A DNA stretch of 11,289 nt from Actinomycetes bacterium (GCA_021811025.1 JAJZPX010000038.1:1-11289), one strand, 5' to 3'; positions 1 through 6,580 are shown, numbered from the stretch's first letter. A program made the numbers and translations. The notes: generated by a model from the letters alone, not told the origin.

Positions 1-1094
1 GGCTGGCCGCGCTCGTCGACCCTCCGCGCGCGGAGGTGCCCGACGCGATCGCCACCTGCAAACGCGCGGGGATCCGCGTGGCCATGATCACCGGCGATCA
101 GGCGCCGACCGCGCGCTTCATCGGCACCGAGATCGGGCTGCTCGAGCCGGGCGAGCGAGTCGTCACCGGCACGGAGATCGAGCGGATGTCGGACGCGGAC
201 CTCAAGGCCGCCGTCGAGGACGTGCGAGTGTACGCGCGGGTCGATCCCGCCCACAAGCTCCGCATCGTCGACGCGCTCAAGGCGCACGGCGAGGTCGTGG
301 CGATGACGGGCGACGGCGTGAACGACGCGCCGGCGCTCAAGCGAGCGGACATCGGCGTGGCCATGGGCCTCGTCGGCACGGACGTGAGCCGCGAGGCTTC
401 GGACATGGTGCTGGCCGACGATGACTTCTCGACCATCGTCCACGCCGTCCACGAAGGGCGCGCCGTCTTCGACAACCTGAGGAAGGTCATCCTCTTCCTG
501 CTGTCGTGCAACGTCTCCGAGGTCCTCATCGTCTTCGTCACGACGTTCTTCTCGTCCACTCCCGTGCTGCTGCCGCTACAGCTGCTGTGGATCAACCTCG
601 TCACCGACGGCCTGCCCGCGCTGGCCCTCGGGGTCGACCCGCCGGCAAGCGACATCATGGCCCGCCGTCCGCGCTCGGCCGAGGAAGGCATCCTCGTACG
701 GCGCCGGCAGCTGCAGGTCCTCTGGCAGGGCGCTCTGCTGGCCGCGGCGGGGTTGCTCGTGTACGTCTGGGCCGAGGTCGTCATGCCCGGCCATTCGGCC
801 GAACGAGCGCGCACGATGCTGTTCACTGCGATCGTGCTCGCGCAGCTCCTGCACGCCTTCGACTTCAGGAGCGAGAGGCGTTCGGTGTGGAGCGTCTCGT
901 CGCTGCGGAACCGGTGGCTGGTGGCGGCGCTCGTCGGCTCGATGAGCTTGCAGGCGATCGTGGTGTACGTCCCACCGCTGAGGGCCGTCTTCTCGACCAC
1001 ACCGCTCACCGCTGCCGACTGGGGCGCGGTGGTGGTGGCCGCCCTCCTGCCGATCGCCGTCATCGATCTCGTGAAAGTGTGGCGCGCTCGCTGA
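1..1094 (+). CDS. Calcium-type P2A P-type ATPase, C-terminal part (5' truncated by window)
   Basis: ATP-driven cation pump of the inner membrane, most likely exporting Ca2+. The reading frame is open from base 3, so the actuator domain, the DKTG phosphorylation site and TM1-4 lie upstream. Visible parts in order are the end of the P domain with ITGD, the hinge motif TGDGVND (306-326), GTDVSREASD, and then six membrane helices. TM5 carries N-x-x-E (NVSE, from 510). TM6 carries INLVTDGLPALALG, matching the SERCA Asn-x-x-Thr-Asp calcium ligands. In TM8 the position of SERCA Glu908 appears to be Gln (IVLAQLLHAF), so probably only one Ca2+ is carried per cycle; this is inference from family knowledge. 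The protein ends soon after TM10 (DLVKVWRAR), with no regulatory tail. Family assignment is sure. Ca2+ rather than Mn2+ or another cation is likely but not proven, because the TM4 motif is missing from the window. Confidence 0.93.
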   Translation, partial: LAALVDPPRAEVPDAIATCKRAGIRVAMITGDQAPTARFIGTEIGLLEPGERVVTGTEIERMSDADLKAAVEDVRVYARVDPAHKLRIVDALKAHGEVVAMTGDGVNDAPALKRADIGVAMGLVGTDVSREASDMVLADDDFSTIVHAVHEGRAVFDNLRKVILFLLSCNVSEVLIVFVTTFFSSTPVLLPLQLLWINLVTDGLPALALGVDPPASDIMARRPRSAEEGILVRRRQLQVLWQGALLAAAGLLVYVWAEVVMPGHSAERARTMLFTAIVLAQLLHAFDFRSERRSVWSVSSLRNRWLVAALVGSMSLQAIVVYVPPLRAVFSTTPLTAADWGAVVVAALLPIAVIDLVKVWRAR

Positions 1095-1134
1095 CCGCTC
1101 GGCGGACGGTCGACTTCCGACGGCTGGAAGCCCC

Positions 1135-1140
1135 TACAAT
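1135..1140 (+). promoter_or_regulatory. Candidate -10 element (TACAAT) upstream of the histidine kinase
   Basis: TACAAT matches the sigma-70-type -10 consensus at five of six positions. It lies in the 139-base gap between the ATPase stop and the kinase start, where AT-rich hexamers are rare. No good -35 hexamer is present; GACTTC at 1112-1117 has a 17-base spacer but poor sequence. Two short inverted repeats lie just upstream (GACCG/CGGTC at 1093-1111 and CTTCC/GGAAG at 1114-1130). Neither is followed by a U-run, so the ATPase has no obvious terminator and read-through is possible. Confidence 0.3.
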
Positions 1141-1173
1141 CCGCTTTGGAGGGGCTCCTGCAACCCGAGCACT

Positions 1174-1189
1174 TGCCAGGGACCTGGCA
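1174..1189. promoter_or_regulatory. Perfect 7-bp inverted repeat, possible operator of the kinase gene
   Basis: TGCCAGG and CCTGGCA flank a two-base centre (GA), giving a 16-base dyad. It lies 34-49 bases downstream of the candidate -10 and 45 bases before the kinase start. The tiny loop makes an RNA hairpin unlikely, so a dimeric DNA-binding protein is the more natural reading. CCTGGCAGGA (1183-1192) recurs exactly at 7196-7205 upstream of rubrerythrin, but a 10-base match is expected by chance in a window this size. Confidence 0.35.
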
Positions 1190-1219
1190 GGAAGACGAAC
1201 CGGCCGATCCCTCCTGTGT

Positions 1220-1225
1220 GGAGGT
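1220..1225 (+). promoter_or_regulatory. Ribosome binding site that decides the kinase start
   Basis: GGAGGT lies 8 bases before GTG at 1234. The alternative in-frame GTG at 1216 lies upstream of this site and has no comparable ribosome site of its own, so 1234 is preferred. Confidence 0.7.
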
Positions 1226-1233
1226 GCGGGGGC

Positions 1234-3333
1234 GTGTCCGCTGGATTCGGACAGAAGCCGCGCCGGCTCGCGTCACGGCTGCAACCGAAGACGCTGCGCT
1301 GGCGCCTCGCGCTGGCTGCTTGCGCCGCCAGCATGCTCGGCGTCGCCGTCACGTTCGGGCTCGTCCACTTCGCGACCACCGCGCGGTTCAACGGCATGGC
1401 GGCGGACGTCGCGCGGGAGCAGCTCGTCGCGTTCCGCGCCTTCATCGAAGCGGAGGAGGATGACGTCGCGGTCCACGCAGCGGAGATCGCGAACAGCTCA
1501 CTGCGCCACGACGGCGATCCGCCCACCGCCGGCCAGACCTGGATCGACGAGCGGCTGACCGCGGCGCAGACGACCCTGTTCGTGCGCACCGACGCTTCGG
1601 GCCGCATCAAGCTGTCGAGGGGTGATGCCGGGGAGCTGGCCGCCTTCCGGCCGCTGCTCTCGTCCCCGCCGGCGCGGTCCGGACGGGGGATGGCGTGGAC
1701 CGGGAGGCAGATCGCGGTGTCTTCGTGGAGCGAGGTCGTCGACGCGAACGGGCGATCGCGCGGCTACGTGTTCCTCGCACGCCCGCTCGCCCCCGCCATC
1801 CGCGCGCGCTTCACCCCGATGACCGAGGGCGTCGCGATCGCTCTCCGCCCGCCGGCCGCGGTCGCCGTCGCCTCGAGCGACGGCGTCGCCGGGTTCCCGC
1901 GCGTCCACATCGACGTGTCGGCCGGAATGTCGCGCAGCGTCGTCCAGCTCCCCGGGCTCCTCTCCGCCAGCGCCGGAATCGCCGAGATCGACCTGCGGGA
2001 CTCGCGCCTGCAGGCGTCGATGGACGCGGGCAAACGGGCGACGCTGATCATGGTGCTGGTCGTCGGGGTGCTCGCGATCGCGTTCGGTCTCGCGCTCGGA
2101 AGTGCGGTCGGCCTGCCGATCGACCGCACCCGCAAGCATCTGAGAGAGCAGGCGCCGCTCGCCCTCGAGGGCATGGCGTGCGATTCGATGGCGCTCGGGC
2201 CGGGCACGTCGTCGGAGTTCCGCGATCTCGCCTCCGACGTCGACGGGCTCCTCTCGGCGCTGGCGCGCCGGCAGGCCGAGCTCGTCGAGGCGACGCGGCA
2301 GGCGCGCGCGGCCCAGGTCTCGCTGCGCGCCGCGCTCGACGGCTCGCCGGAAGGGAAGCTACTCGTCGAGAGCGGCGTCGTGGTCCTCGCGAACCGCTCG
2401 GCCGAGGAGATCCTGCGCGTCCCGCTCGACACGCTCGTCGGAACGCCCGTGCGCGATCTGCCGCAGCTGGTCACGGGGTACGACGAGGACGGGAGTCGCC
2501 TCGGCATCGACGAGATCGCCGCGCGCGTGGCCGAGGGATCGCTCGTCGTGCGGCTCGACGACCCCGAGCGGTGGATCGACGCCGCGGTCATCGTGCTCGT
2601 GCCCGAACCTCAGCAGCTGCTGCTCAGCATCAGGGACGTCACCGAGGAGCGCCGCCTCGACGCCGTGCGCGAGGAGATCTTCTCGATGGTCTCGCACGAC
2701 CTTCGCGCGCCGCTGACCGTCATCCGAGGCTACCTCGACATCCTCGGCCGGCCCCTCAAACCCGAGGCGCGCGAGCGCGCGCTCGAGTCCGCGCGGCACA
2801 ACGCGTCGAAGATGGCCGGCCTCCTCGACGACCTCCTCGACGTCACCGGAGCCGACGTCCTGCTCGCGCCCCGGAATCCCCATCCTGTCGACCTCGCCGC
2901 GCTGGCGTCCGAGGTCGTGGGGTCGGTCGAGGACACCTCCGCCGGGCATCGCTTCGAGGTCGTGACCGGAGCGTCTCCATCGGTCTCAGGCGAGGAACGC
3001 CGGCTGCGCCAGGCGGTGCTCAACCTCGTCAGCAACGCCGTCAAATACTCGCCTCGAGGCACGACCATCAGGATCGTCGTCTCCGAGGCGGACGGGCACG
3101 CGCTTCTCGCAGTGGAAGACGAGGGGCCCGGTATCCCCGCCGACTCGCGCGAGGCCGTCTTCGCGCGGTACGGGAGGCTGCCCGCGACGGCCGACGAGAA
3201 GCCCGGCTTCGGCCTCGGGCTGTACATCGTGCGAACGATCGCCGAGAAGCACGGCGGCCGAGCGTACGTCGAGGACGCGCCCACCGGAGGAGCGCGAGTG
3301 GCGATCGAGCTGCCGCTGGCGGGGCAGGCCTAG
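1234..3333 (+). CDS. Membrane sensor histidine kinase (CHASE4-like sensor, HAMP-like linker, PAS, HisKA, HATPase_c)
   Basis: Two-component sensor that autophosphorylates on His and passes the phosphate to a response regulator. It is 699 residues from GTG 1234. Order: basic N-terminus, TM1 (about 24-46), an extracytoplasmic domain of about 220 residues resembling CHASE4, TM2 (269-291), a HAMP-like linker and coiled stretch (292-365), and a PAS-like domain (about 360-465) with NRSAEEILR. The HisKA H-box SHDLRAPL has phospho-acceptor His488 (CAC at 2695). The ATPase has an N-box (NLVSNAVKY, Asn597/Asn601), G1 DEGPGIP (629-635) and G2 GFGLGLYIV (658-666). All catalytic boxes are intact. No response regulator gene is in the window, so it is an orphan kinase here or its partner is elsewhere. 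The ligand is unknown and the CHASE4 call is by resemblance only. The gene ends on a stop overlapping that of ddl. Confidence 0.93.
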   Translation: MSAGFGQKPRRLASRLQPKTLRWRLALAACAASMLGVAVTFGLVHFATTARFNGMAADVAREQLVAFRAFIEAEEDDVAVHAAEIANSSLRHDGDPPTAGQTWIDERLTAAQTTLFVRTDASGRIKLSRGDAGELAAFRPLLSSPPARSGRGMAWTGRQIAVSSWSEVVDANGRSRGYVFLARPLAPAIRARFTPMTEGVAIALRPPAAVAVASSDGVAGFPRVHIDVSAGMSRSVVQLPGLLSASAGIAEIDLRDSRLQASMDAGKRATLIMVLVVGVLAIAFGLALGSAVGLPIDRTRKHLREQAPLALEGMACDSMALGPGTSSEFRDLASDVDGLLSALARRQAELVEATRQARAAQVSLRAALDGSPEGKLLVESGVVVLANRSAEEILRVPLDTLVGTPVRDLPQLVTGYDEDGSRLGIDEIAARVAEGSLVVRLDDPERWIDAAVIVLVPEPQQLLLSIRDVTEERRLDAVREEIFSMVSHDLRAPLTVIRGYLDILGRPLKPEARERALESARHNASKMAGLLDDLLDVTGADVLLAPRNPHPVDLAALASEVVGSVEDTSAGHRFEVVTGASPSVSGEERRLRQAVLNLVSNAVKYSPRGTTIRIVVSEADGHALLAVEDEGPGIPADSREAVFARYGRLPATADEKPGFGLGLYIVRTIAEKHGGRAYVEDAPTGGARVAIELPLAGQA

Positions 3334-3343
3334 CTCTCCCGCC
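3318..3343. terminator. Inverted repeat spanning the overlapping stops of the kinase and ddl
   Basis: GGCGGG (3318-3323) pairs with CCCGCC (3338-3343), placing the shared CTAG (3330-3333) in the loop. There is no U-run on either strand, so intrinsic termination is uncertain. An alternative outer pairing is CTGGC (3316-3320) with GCCAG (3356-3360). It may slow or stop transcription from both sides, but this is weak evidence in GC-rich DNA. Confidence 0.3.
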
Positions 3344-4292
3344 CCCTCCGGCGCTGCCAGTCCTCGAGCGCGAACCGCACGAGCATCTCGCACAGCTGCG
3401 GGAACTCGATGCCCGCGGCGCGTGCCGCGTCGGGGAGCAGCGACGTCTTCGTCATCCCCGGGATCGTGTTCACTTCGAGCAGGTAGACGGTCCCGTCCTC
3501 CGCCACGATGGTGTCCCCGCGCGACATCCCGCGGCACCCCAGCGCCACGTGCGCTTCGACCGCCAGCCGGGAGCACTCCTCCCGCAGCGCCTCCGGAATC
3601 CTCGCCGGGATGATGTGCGTGCTCATGCCGGGCATGTACTTGCTCTCGTAGTCGTAGAACTCGTTGGCGGGCACTATCTCGAGCGTCGGCAGCGCCGTCG
3701 GCCGCTCGTTGCCGAGCACTCCAACCGTCACCTCGACGCCGGGGACGAAGCGTTCGACGAGCACGACGTCGTCGTGCGCGAACGCGTCCTCGAGGGCTCC
3801 GCCGAGCTCCGACCGCTCGTGCACGATGTGCATGCCGACGGACGACCCCTCGCTCGCCGGCTTCACGACCACCCTCTCGCCGAGGCGCTCGACGATGCGC
3901 GCCTCCTCCTCGGCCGAACCCCGCCGCAGGACCACGTGCTCCGGCGTTCGGATCCCCTCGCACGTGAAGATGCGCTTGCTCATCACTTTGTCCATCGCAA
4001 GCGCACTGGCGAGCACCGGGCTTCCCACGTACGGCAGGTCGAGCAGCTCGAGCAGGCCCTGGACCGTCCCGTCCTCCCCAAAGCGGCCGTGCAGGCAGAT
4101 GAACGCGACGCCGGCGCCGCTCGTTCGAAGCTCGTCGATGAACCTCGCGCCGCCCGAGTCGATGCGGACGACGTCCCAGCCCAGCGATTCCAGCGCGTCG
4201 CCCACCTCGCATCCCGTGTTGAGCGACACCTCGCGCTCGGCGGACCGGCCGCCCATCAGCACGGCGACGCGCGGCCTGCTCCCGTCGGTCAC
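3330..4292 (-). CDS. ddl: D-alanine--D-alanine ligase (Ddl)
   Basis: Cytoplasmic ATP-grasp enzyme that joins two D-Ala for peptidoglycan precursor (UDP-MurNAc-pentapeptide) synthesis. It is 320 residues, normal for the family. The N-terminal motif VLMGGRSAEREVSL holds the catalytic Glu19. The ATP-grasp core has VVVKPASEGSSVGM (Lys144, Ser150). The omega loop EFYDYESKYM keeps Lys218/Tyr219, as in D-Ala-specific enzymes and unlike VanA-type D-lactate ligases, so vancomycin-type depsipeptide formation is not expected. Metal ligands are Asp260, Glu273 and Asn275 in LLEVNTIPGM. GTG at 4292 is chosen because GGGAG lies five bases upstream; TTG at 4295 would leave only two bases. It lies 40 bases downstream of the acidic membrane protein gene on the same strand, probably co-transcribed. 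The stop overlaps that of the convergent kinase. Confidence 0.96.
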   Translation of the reverse strand: MTDGSRPRVAVLMGGRSAEREVSLNTGCEVGDALESLGWDVVRIDSGGARFIDELRTSGAGVAFICLHGRFGEDGTVQGLLELLDLPYVGSPVLASALAMDKVMSKRIFTCEGIRTPEHVVLRRGSAEEEARIVERLGERVVVKPASEGSSVGMHIVHERSELGGALEDAFAHDDVVLVERFVPGVEVTVGVLGNERPTALPTLEIVPANEFYDYESKYMPGMSTHIIPARIPEALREECSRLAVEAHVALGCRGMSRGDTIVAEDGTVYLLEVNTIPGMTKTSLLPDAARAAGIEFPQLCEMLVRFALEDWQRRRGRES

Positions 4293-4297
4293 CAAGT

Positions 4298-4302
4298 CTC
4301 CC
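4298..4302 (-). promoter_or_regulatory. ddl: Ribosome binding site of ddl
   Basis: GGGAG on the minus strand, five bases before GTG 4292. This spacing favours GTG 4292 over the adjacent in-frame TTG 4295. Confidence 0.6.
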
Positions 4303-4320
4303 GTCTGGTCGTCGGAACGG

Positions 4321-4349
4321 CCGGCCGCGTTCTCAGAAGACGCGGCCGG
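4321..4349 (-). other. Strong hairpin over the stop codon between the membrane protein gene and ddl
   Basis: CCGGCCGCGT (4321-4330) and ACGCGGCCGG (4340-4349) are perfect 10-base inverted arms with a 9-base loop. In the minus-strand transcript the loop contains the TGA stop (4333-4335) of the upstream gene, and the stem covers its last codons. No U-run follows, so it is not a classical terminator. It could act as a partial terminator, an RNase or stability element, or a control on coupling into ddl, whose ribosome site lies about 20 bases downstream. Confidence 0.55.
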
Positions 4350-5175
4350 TACGAAGATAGTCGAGCACCAACCGGGCGATCGTCCACATCATGACGCCCG
4401 CGAACGTGGCGAGCGCGCCGCGCAGCAACGCGACGGCGAGCAGCCCTTGCCGCTCCCCCGCCGGCGTCCTGGAGCGCTTCACCCACCACAGGAAGACCGC
4501 CATGAGCGGGCCGAGCACGGTGAGCACCAGGCCCACGAGCACGAACACCGGGTACGCCGGGGCGGCGTCGAGCGTGCCGGCGAGCGCCGCGGGGCGCAGG
4601 GCGACCACCATGGCGATCGCGAAGACCAGCCACACCGCGTCGTAGGCGAGGAACGGCAGCGACAACGTCCGGTCCGGCGTCTCGAACAGGCCTTCCGCGG
4701 CCTGCTCGTCGAGCAGCGCCTCGACCGCCTCGGGGTCGTCGTCCGCGCCCGAGGGCGCTCCGGCCTCGACGACGGCTTCGGCCGCCTCCGCCTCGGCCAC
4801 GGCCTCCGCCTCGGCCACGGCCTGGAGCACCGGCTGGGGAGCGGCGGCAGGCGCGGCCTCGTCGCCGCCCAGCTCGGCTCGGATCGCGTCTATGTCGTCG
4901 GAGGTCCCTCCGAAGGCGGTGACTGTCTCCTCCTCGCCACCCTCGGGCAGGACCGCGGGCGCGAGATCGAGGTTGAACAGCGCGTCCTGCGAGGCCTGCG
5001 CGGCCACCTCGCCCGACCCCGCAAGCGCCTCGCTCAGCTCTTCCTCCGCCTGCGTTTGTCCCTCGGCGGCCGTCGCGTCCGCGGGCGGCGCCTCCGGCGC
5101 CTGCGCCCCGGCGCGCTCCCCCTCGTCTTCGGGGTGCCGCTCCTCGGTGTCCTGCTCCTGCGCGAGATCCGTCAT
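4333..5175 (-). CDS. Acidic Ala/Glu-rich protein with three C-terminal membrane helices, unknown function
   Basis: Not recognised. The product is 280 residues from ATG 5175, with GGAGG five bases upstream. Residues 1-170 are hydrophilic, strongly acidic and rich in Ala, Glu and Pro, probably disordered or helical and cytoplasmic. Residues 120-131 are two copies of VAEAEA encoded by a perfect 18-base tandem repeat. Three hydrophobic segments follow: about 174-195 (DAVWLVFAIAMVVAL), 208-232 (FVLVGLVLTVLGPLMAVFLWW) and 244-272 (VALLRGALATFAGVMMWTIARL), with a KRSRTPAGER loop between the last two. By the positive-inside rule that basic loop is cytoplasmic. No enzyme motif is visible. It is first in a probable two-gene unit with ddl and divergent from htrA, so a role in the envelope is possible but only by position. 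The long low-complexity tail could recruit partners. Confidence 0.8.
   Translation of the reverse strand: MTDLAQEQDTEERHPEDEGERAGAQAPEAPPADATAAEGQTQAEEELSEALAGSGEVAAQASQDALFNLDLAPAVLPEGGEEETVTAFGGTSDDIDAIRAELGGDEAAPAAAPQPVLQAVAEAEAVAEAEAAEAVVEAGAPSGADDDPEAVEALLDEQAAEGLFETPDRTLSLPFLAYDAVWLVFAIAMVVALRPAALAGTLDAAPAYPVFVLVGLVLTVLGPLMAVFLWWVKRSRTPAGERQGLLAVALLRGALATFAGVMMWTIARLVLDYLRTGRVF
4784..4819 (-). repeat. Perfect 18-base tandem repeat, two copies, in coding sequence
   Basis: Units at 4784-4801 and 4802-4819 are identical (plus strand GCCTCCGCCTCGGCCACG) and encode VAEAEA twice. The length is a multiple of three, so copy-number change keeps the frame and would vary the length of the acidic linker. 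Confidence 0.85.
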
Positions 5176-5180
5176 GCCCG

Positions 5181-5185
5181 CCTCC
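5181..5185 (-). promoter_or_regulatory. Ribosome binding site of the acidic membrane protein gene
   Basis: GGAGG on the minus strand, five bases before ATG 5175. It supports this start rather than the longer overlapping frame that begins near 5389. Confidence 0.7.
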
Positions 5186-5193
5186 GGTCGTCG

Positions 5194-5210
5194 AGACTCG
5201 TCGTGAGTCT
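5194..5210. promoter_or_regulatory. Inverted repeat overlapping the candidate promoter of the membrane protein-ddl unit
   Basis: AGACTC (5194-5199) and GAGTCT (5205-5210) form a perfect dyad with a five-base centre. The right arm overlaps the proposed minus-strand -10 hexamer, and the left arm falls near the expected transcription start. It could be a repressor site or a small 5'-end hairpin. Confidence 0.35.
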
Positions 5211-5235
5211 ATGCCAACGTTCCTTCCAGCGCCAA
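5206..5235 (-). promoter_or_regulatory. Candidate promoter for the membrane protein-ddl unit
   Basis: On the minus strand, TTGGCG (5230-5235) and TAGACT (5206-5211) are separated by 18 bases. TTGGCG matches the -35 consensus at four of six positions, and TAGACT matches TATAAT at four of six. The implied start near 5199 gives a short leader that includes the GGAGG site. Confidence 0.4.
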
Positions 5236-5263
5236 GCCGCGCCGGCACGAACGGAGATACCCC

Positions 5264-5309
5264 AGCGGAAGGACCGGCGGCCGTTTCGGACATAATAGGG
5301 AGCGGAAGG
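5264..5309 (+). promoter_or_regulatory. Possible htrA control region: direct repeats around an AT-rich -10-like element
   Basis: AGCGGAAGG occurs at 5264-5272 and again at 5301-5309, 37 bases apart. Between them lies CATAAT (5291-5296), the most AT-rich spot in the htrA leader and a plausible -10. No -35 hexamer with proper spacing is visible. Regulation by an ECF sigma factor, common for htrA genes, cannot be shown here. Confidence 0.28.
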
Positions 5310-5338
5310 CGGGAAGTCCGTGGAACGCGAGGTGCGCG

Positions 5339-6580
5339 ATGAGCGATGACGTCACGGGGCCGCAGGGCCCGTCGACCGCCGGGGACCACCCGTCCTCACC
5401 TCGAGAGCAGGCGCCGTCCGAGGTTCCGCGAGCGCAGCGGCAGGGGCGCACCGTCCTTGTGGCCGCGCTCTTGAGCCTGCTCGTCGCGTTCGTCGTCGCG
5501 GCGTTCGCGGGCGCGGCGGCGGGCTTCTTCGGCGCGAGGCTGGCGCTGGACGGAGCGACGCCGCAGAACGCCGGCACGGTCAGGGTGACGGGCCAGACCG
5601 ACGAGCCTGTGGCGGCAGCGGCCTCCGCCGCGCTCCCCAGCGTCGTCAACATCGACATCTCGGGCGGCGAGACCGGCGGCGGCTCGAGCGGTCTGCCGAA
5701 GAGCCACCCGAGCGTCCCCGTTCAGGGCAACGGGTCCGGGGTGGCTTTCAGGAAGGTCTCGGGCGGGGGCACGTACATCATCACCAACAACCACGTCATC
5801 GAAAGCGCGGCCAAGATCACCGTGACCCCCGTTGGCGGGCAGCGGCTGAAGGCGACGCTCGTCGGGGCCGATCCCGACACCGACATCGCGGTCGTGAAGA
5901 TCGACACCGCGCTGCCCACCATCGCGCTCGCCGACTCGAAGAAGCTCGCCGTGGGCGATCTCGCCATCGCGATCGGATCCCCGTTCGGCCTGGAACATTC
6001 GGTCACCTCGGGCGTCATCTCCGCGCTGAACCGCTCGCTGCCGCCCTCGGCCGCCGACGCGAGCGGCACGGCGTCGCTGGTCGACGTCATCCAGACGGAC
6101 GCCGCGATCAACCCGGGCAACTCGGGCGGCGCACTGGTCGACCGCAGCGGCAAGCTCATCGGCATCAACTCCGCTATCTTCAGCAGCAGCGGCAGCAACG
6201 ACGGCATCGGGTTCGCGATCCCGGTCAACATGGCGGTCGAGGTGGCCGGCCAGCTCATCACGACGGGCAAGGTACAGCACCCGTTCCTCGGGATCGTCGG
6301 GCAGACCATCACCGAGTCGTCCGCGCAGCAGAAGAAGCTGCCCGTGACCGAGGGCGCCCTCGTGATCTCCGTCGTCAAGAGCAGCGGCGCGGAGAAGGCC
6401 GGCATCAAGGCCAACGACGCGATCGTGCAGCTCGACTCGACGCGCATCCGCTCGATGGAAGACCTCATCGGAGCGGTGCGCGAGGCCGGCGTCGGGAAGA
6501 CCGTGACCCTGAAGCTCTACCGCAACGGCAAGGAGACGACGGCGCGGATGACGGTAGGCGTGAAGCCCTCGAACCTGTAG
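5339..6580 (+). CDS. htrA: HtrA/DegP-type serine protease (S1C) with one PDZ domain, membrane anchored
   Basis: Extracytoplasmic protein quality-control protease that degrades misfolded envelope proteins. It is 413 residues. The start at ATG 5339 has GAGGT five bases upstream. A polar Pro/Ser-rich cytoplasmic tail (1-37) precedes one membrane helix (about 38-64), followed by a short linker and the trypsin-like domain (about 90-305). The catalytic triad is complete: His152 in TNNHVIE, Asp182 in DPDTDIAVVKID, Ser262 in NPGNSGGALVD. The single PDZ domain (about 315-405, starting at HPFLGI) is suited to binding exposed C-termini. Size and layout match the single-PDZ HtrA of Gram-positive bacteria rather than two-PDZ periplasmic DegP. 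It is divergent from the membrane protein-ddl unit and followed by a strong hairpin, so it is probably monocistronic. The family call is secure; the substrates are unknown. Confidence 0.95.
   Translation: MSDDVTGPQGPSTAGDHPSSPREQAPSEVPRAQRQGRTVLVAALLSLLVAFVVAAFAGAAAGFFGARLALDGATPQNAGTVRVTGQTDEPVAAAASAALPSVVNIDISGGETGGGSSGLPKSHPSVPVQGNGSGVAFRKVSGGGTYIITNNHVIESAAKITVTPVGGQRLKATLVGADPDTDIAVVKIDTALPTIALADSKKLAVGDLAIAIGSPFGLEHSVTSGVISALNRSLPPSAADASGTASLVDVIQTDAAINPGNSGGALVDRSGKLIGINSAIFSSSGSNDGIGFAIPVNMAVEVAGQLITTGKVQHPFLGIVGQTITESSAQQKKLPVTEGALVISVVKSSGAEKAGIKANDAIVQLDSTRIRSMEDLIGAVREAGVGKTVTLKLYRNGKETTARMTVGVKPSNL

Noticed and set aside
98..1276. 392-residue minus-strand frame antisense to the calcium ATPase
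   Set aside because: Ser/Thr/Arg-rich translation without any domain; the plus strand is certain.
4208..4217. Possible D-Ala-D-Lac (vancomycin-resistance) ligase
   Set aside because: The omega loop has the Tyr-containing EFYDYESKYM form of D-Ala-D-Ala ligases, and no vanH/vanX-like genes are nearby.
1695..4394. 899-residue open frame on the plus strand crossing the kinase and ddl
   Set aside because: Arginine/alanine/proline-rich translation without domains. It runs through the end of a well-identified kinase and antisense to ddl, and is a frame shadow of GC-rich codons.
4289..5389. 366-residue minus-strand frame over the acidic membrane protein gene and the htrA start
   Set aside because: The correct frame at 4333-5175 has membrane helices and a good ribosome site. 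This one is an Arg/Gly-rich shadow that also crosses the htrA start.
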